Part shown: piece by piece, positions 7,287 to 8,651 of the stretch
Numbering within the stretch: position 1 is the stretch's first letter
Layout: each line of letters opens with the position of its first letter
Assembly: GCA_003217965.1 (NCBI GenBank)
Contig: QHNB01000175.1
Span: 1 to 8,651, forward strand
Origin: Verrucomicrobiota bacterium
GTDB taxonomy: Bacteria > Verrucomicrobiota > Verrucomicrobiia > Chthoniobacterales > UBA10450
Direction: 5' to 3'
Length of the DNA: 8,651 bases
Position numbers and translations under genes: made by a program
The notes under the pieces: model-generated
Databases searched by the model: none
What the model saw: only the letters and a program-made list of their open reading frames with translations
What the model was told of the DNA's origin: nothing

Positions 7287-8384
7287 ATGATCATCGGCGT
7301 TCCTAAAGAAATTAAAGAGCAAGAGGACCGTGTCGGCTTATTGCCTTCAAGTGCGCGGGTGTTAACGAATCGTGGGCACACCGTCGTGGTCCAAAGGAAT
7401 GCCGGCGTTGGCTTGGGTTATCCAGATGAAGATTACGCGAAAGCCGGTGCTGAAATCGTTGGCTCGGCCCAAGAAATCTTCAAGCGCGCGGATTTGATCG
7501 TGAAAGTGAAGGAGCCATTGCCGGCGGAGTGGCCGCTGCTGCGCAAAGATCAAATTCTTTTCACTTATTTACATCTCGCCGCGAGCAAGCCCCTTACTGA
7601 AGCATTGCTAAAATCGGGCGTGACCGGCGTCGCCTACGAAACCATCCAAATCGGAAATCGTCTGCCGCTACTGGAACCGATGAGCGAAATTGCTGGACGC
7701 ATGTCTGTCGTGATGGGTGCGTATTACCTGGCGAGACACAACGGAGGAACCGGCGTCTTACTCGGCGGGGTCCCTGGAGTTTTGCCAGGACGTGTCGTCG
7801 TGCTGGGTGGGGGAACAGCCGGCGTCAACGCCGCGCGCATGGCAACTGGCCTCGGCGCCGACGTCACTATTCTTGAGGTCGACCTCGAGAGGATGCGTTT
7901 TCTCGACATCACGATGGATAACGCGCATACGCTCTACTCGAGCGAAGCACACTTGCACGATTTGATGGCGACGACGGACTTGCTCATTGGCGCGGTGCTG
8001 GTGCCAGGAGCCAAAGCGCCAAAACTGATTACGCGGGCGATGTTGCGAAAAATGAAACCAGGCAGCGTGGTGGTGGATATCGCGATCGATCAGGGCGGAT
8101 GCGCGGAAACGTCGCGTCCGACAACCCACCTCGATCCCGTTTATGTCGAAGAGGGCGTAACTCATTATTGCGTGGCAAACATGCCCGCGGCATATGCACG
8201 CACTGCCACACAGGCACTTACGAACATCACAGCACGATATGTTGAACTGCTGGCCGATCTCGGACTCGAGGGCGCGTGCAAAAAACAGCCAGCACTGGTC
8301 GGCGGTGTCAACACGCACCGTGGAAAACTCACCATTCGAGCTGTTGCCGAGGCCCACGGGCTACCGTTTGAGCCCGCATTTTGA
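7287..8384 (+). CDS. ald: Alanine dehydrogenase
   Basis: The enzyme catalyses L-alanine + NAD+ + H2O to pyruvate + NH3 + NADH, reversibly, in the cytoplasm, and links amino-acid nitrogen to central carbon. At 365 residues it is close to the family's usual 370-378. The start MIIGVPKEIK matches the family, so the ATG at 7287 is preferred over the in-frame TTG at 7248, which would add 13 unlikely residues. Substrate and catalytic residues are visible: R15 (EDRVGLLP), K75 (KVKEPLP), H96 (TYLHLAA) and D268 (DIAIDQGG). The Rossmann loop GGGTAG at 174-179 is followed by an acidic end of the second strand (E197), which favours NAD over NADP. The conserved VANMPAAYARTATQALTN segment near the C terminus is intact. 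It stands alone, with its own candidate promoter. Bound-domain transhydrogenase alpha is a relative, but the length and VANMP region fit Ald. Confidence 0.96.
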   Translation: MIIGVPKEIKEQEDRVGLLPSSARVLTNRGHTVVVQRNAGVGLGYPDEDYAKAGAEIVGSAQEIFKRADLIVKVKEPLPAEWPLLRKDQILFTYLHLAASKPLTEALLKSGVTGVAYETIQIGNRLPLLEPMSEIAGRMSVVMGAYYLARHNGGTGVLLGGVPGVLPGRVVVLGGGTAGVNAARMATGLGADVTILEVDLERMRFLDITMDNAHTLYSSEAHLHDLMATTDLLIGAVLVPGAKAPKLITRAMLRKMKPGSVVVDIAIDQGGCAETSRPTTHLDPVYVEEGVTHYCVANMPAAYARTATQALTNITARYVELLADLGLEGACKKQPALVGGVNTHRGKLTIRAVAEAHGLPFEPAF

Positions 8385-8408
8385 CAGCGGGTTGAAGTTT
8401 CTCAGCCG

Positions 8409-8426
8409 CGACATAATTCCATGTCG
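8409..8426. repeat. Small inverted repeat after ald
   Basis: CGACAT (8409-8414) and ATGTCG (8421-8426) are exact complements around a 6-nt loop, 24 nt past the ald stop. An overlapping CGGC/GCCG pair (8425-8435) could compete. With no T-run it is at best a weak 3'-end structure. Confidence 0.3.
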
Positions 8427-8461
8427 GCAAGGCCGAAATACCAGCTTGCACCGAATATTTG

Positions 8462-8486
8462 TGTGACCCAGTATGGGTCGATCACA
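8462..8486. repeat. Hairpin just before the lipoprotein start
   Basis: GACCCA (8465-8470) and TGGGTC (8474-8479) are exact complements around a GTA loop. The outer TGTGA (8462-8466) can instead pair with TCACA (8482-8486) if a TCGA bulge is allowed. The structure ends 4-11 nt before the ATG at 8491, where a ribosome would bind. It could be a regulatory hairpin or an operator dyad. Confidence 0.45.
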
Positions 8487-8490
8487 ACTT

Positions 8491-8651
8491 ATGAAGAAAT
8501 ACATTTGCATTTTGGCTGGCGCCGCGTCCTTGCTCGCGGCTTGTGAGCAAAAAACGGAGACAGTCAATCCGCCCCCCGAGAAGAAGACGGAGAGTAACAC
8601 CACGGTGGTGAATCCTTCGCCGGCAACATCGACGAAGACAGAATCCAATAC
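8491..8651 (+). CDS. Small putative lipoprotein, 3' end outside the window
   Basis: The first 53 codons are visible. MKKYICILAGAASLLAAC is a classic type II signal peptide: two lysines, a hydrophobic core, and a lipobox LAAC with C18 as the lipidated residue. The +2 residue is Glu, not Asp, so the usual inner-membrane retention signal of E. coli is absent; sorting rules in this lineage are unknown. After the cysteine the chain is low-complexity and rich in Thr, Ser, Pro, Lys and Glu, as in a disordered linker next to the membrane. No domain is seen before the window ends, so its function cannot be given. No SD precedes the ATG, and a hairpin occupies that space. The signal peptide makes a real gene likely. 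Confidence 0.8.
   Translation, partial: MKKYICILAGAASLLAACEQKTETVNPPPEKKTESNTTVVNPSPATSTKTESN

Noticed and set aside
8381..8386. Perfect -35 box TTGACA overlapping the ald stop codon
   Set aside because: No acceptable -10 sits 16-18 bp downstream (AGCCGC at 17 bp); CATAAT at 8412 is 25 bp away.
8462..8486. TGTGA/TCACA half-sites suggesting a CRP site
   Set aside because: The half-sites are 15 bp apart instead of 6, so a CRP dimer would not fit; they are better read as the outer arms of a hairpin.
1..8651. Mobile elements, CRISPR, tRNA/rRNA genes or a novel defence cassette
   Set aside because: No transposase, integrase, terminal repeats, regularly spaced repeats, tRNA-like T-loops or effector domains were seen in any gap or gene; the window reads as core chromosome.

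Overview
This looks like an ordinary chromosomal housekeeping segment of a bacterium with GC content in the mid-50s by eye. I found no insertion sequence, phage gene, CRISPR array, tRNA or rRNA. Three things suggest a member of the Verrucomicrobiota (Chthoniobacter/Spartobacteria-like): the DnaE is of the Thermus/diderm type with an intact-looking PHP domain, the genes lack Shine-Dalgarno (SD) sequences, and the gene complement is a mixed one of AsmA-like, DUF4230, YqgE and alanine dehydrogenase. That placement is an inference from protein style, not a database result.

Layout: the plus strand opens inside dnaE, the replicative DNA polymerase III alpha subunit, which lacks about its first 65 codons. 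dnaE meets, tail to tail and with a 23-bp overlap, a two-gene minus-strand unit. Its upstream gene encodes a membrane-anchored DUF4230 protein. The downstream gene encodes a 646-residue AsmA/TamB-like envelope protein with a Pro/Thr tail. Right of these genes, on the plus strand, come a dead 5' fragment of recF (a one-base slip in its Walker A motif and a stop soon after), a short stretch with no gene, a yqgE (UPF0301/AlgH) gene, ald (alanine dehydrogenase), and the first 53 codons of a small lipoprotein that runs off the end.

How the genes work together: dnaE replicates the chromosome, ald interconverts alanine and pyruvate, and the minus-strand pair probably serves the cell envelope. They do not form one pathway. 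The most notable items are the recF relic, a perfect 10-bp inverted repeat that captures both possible GTG starts of yqgE, and the lack of a usable SD before every start in the window. I see no convincing new defence or mobile system here.
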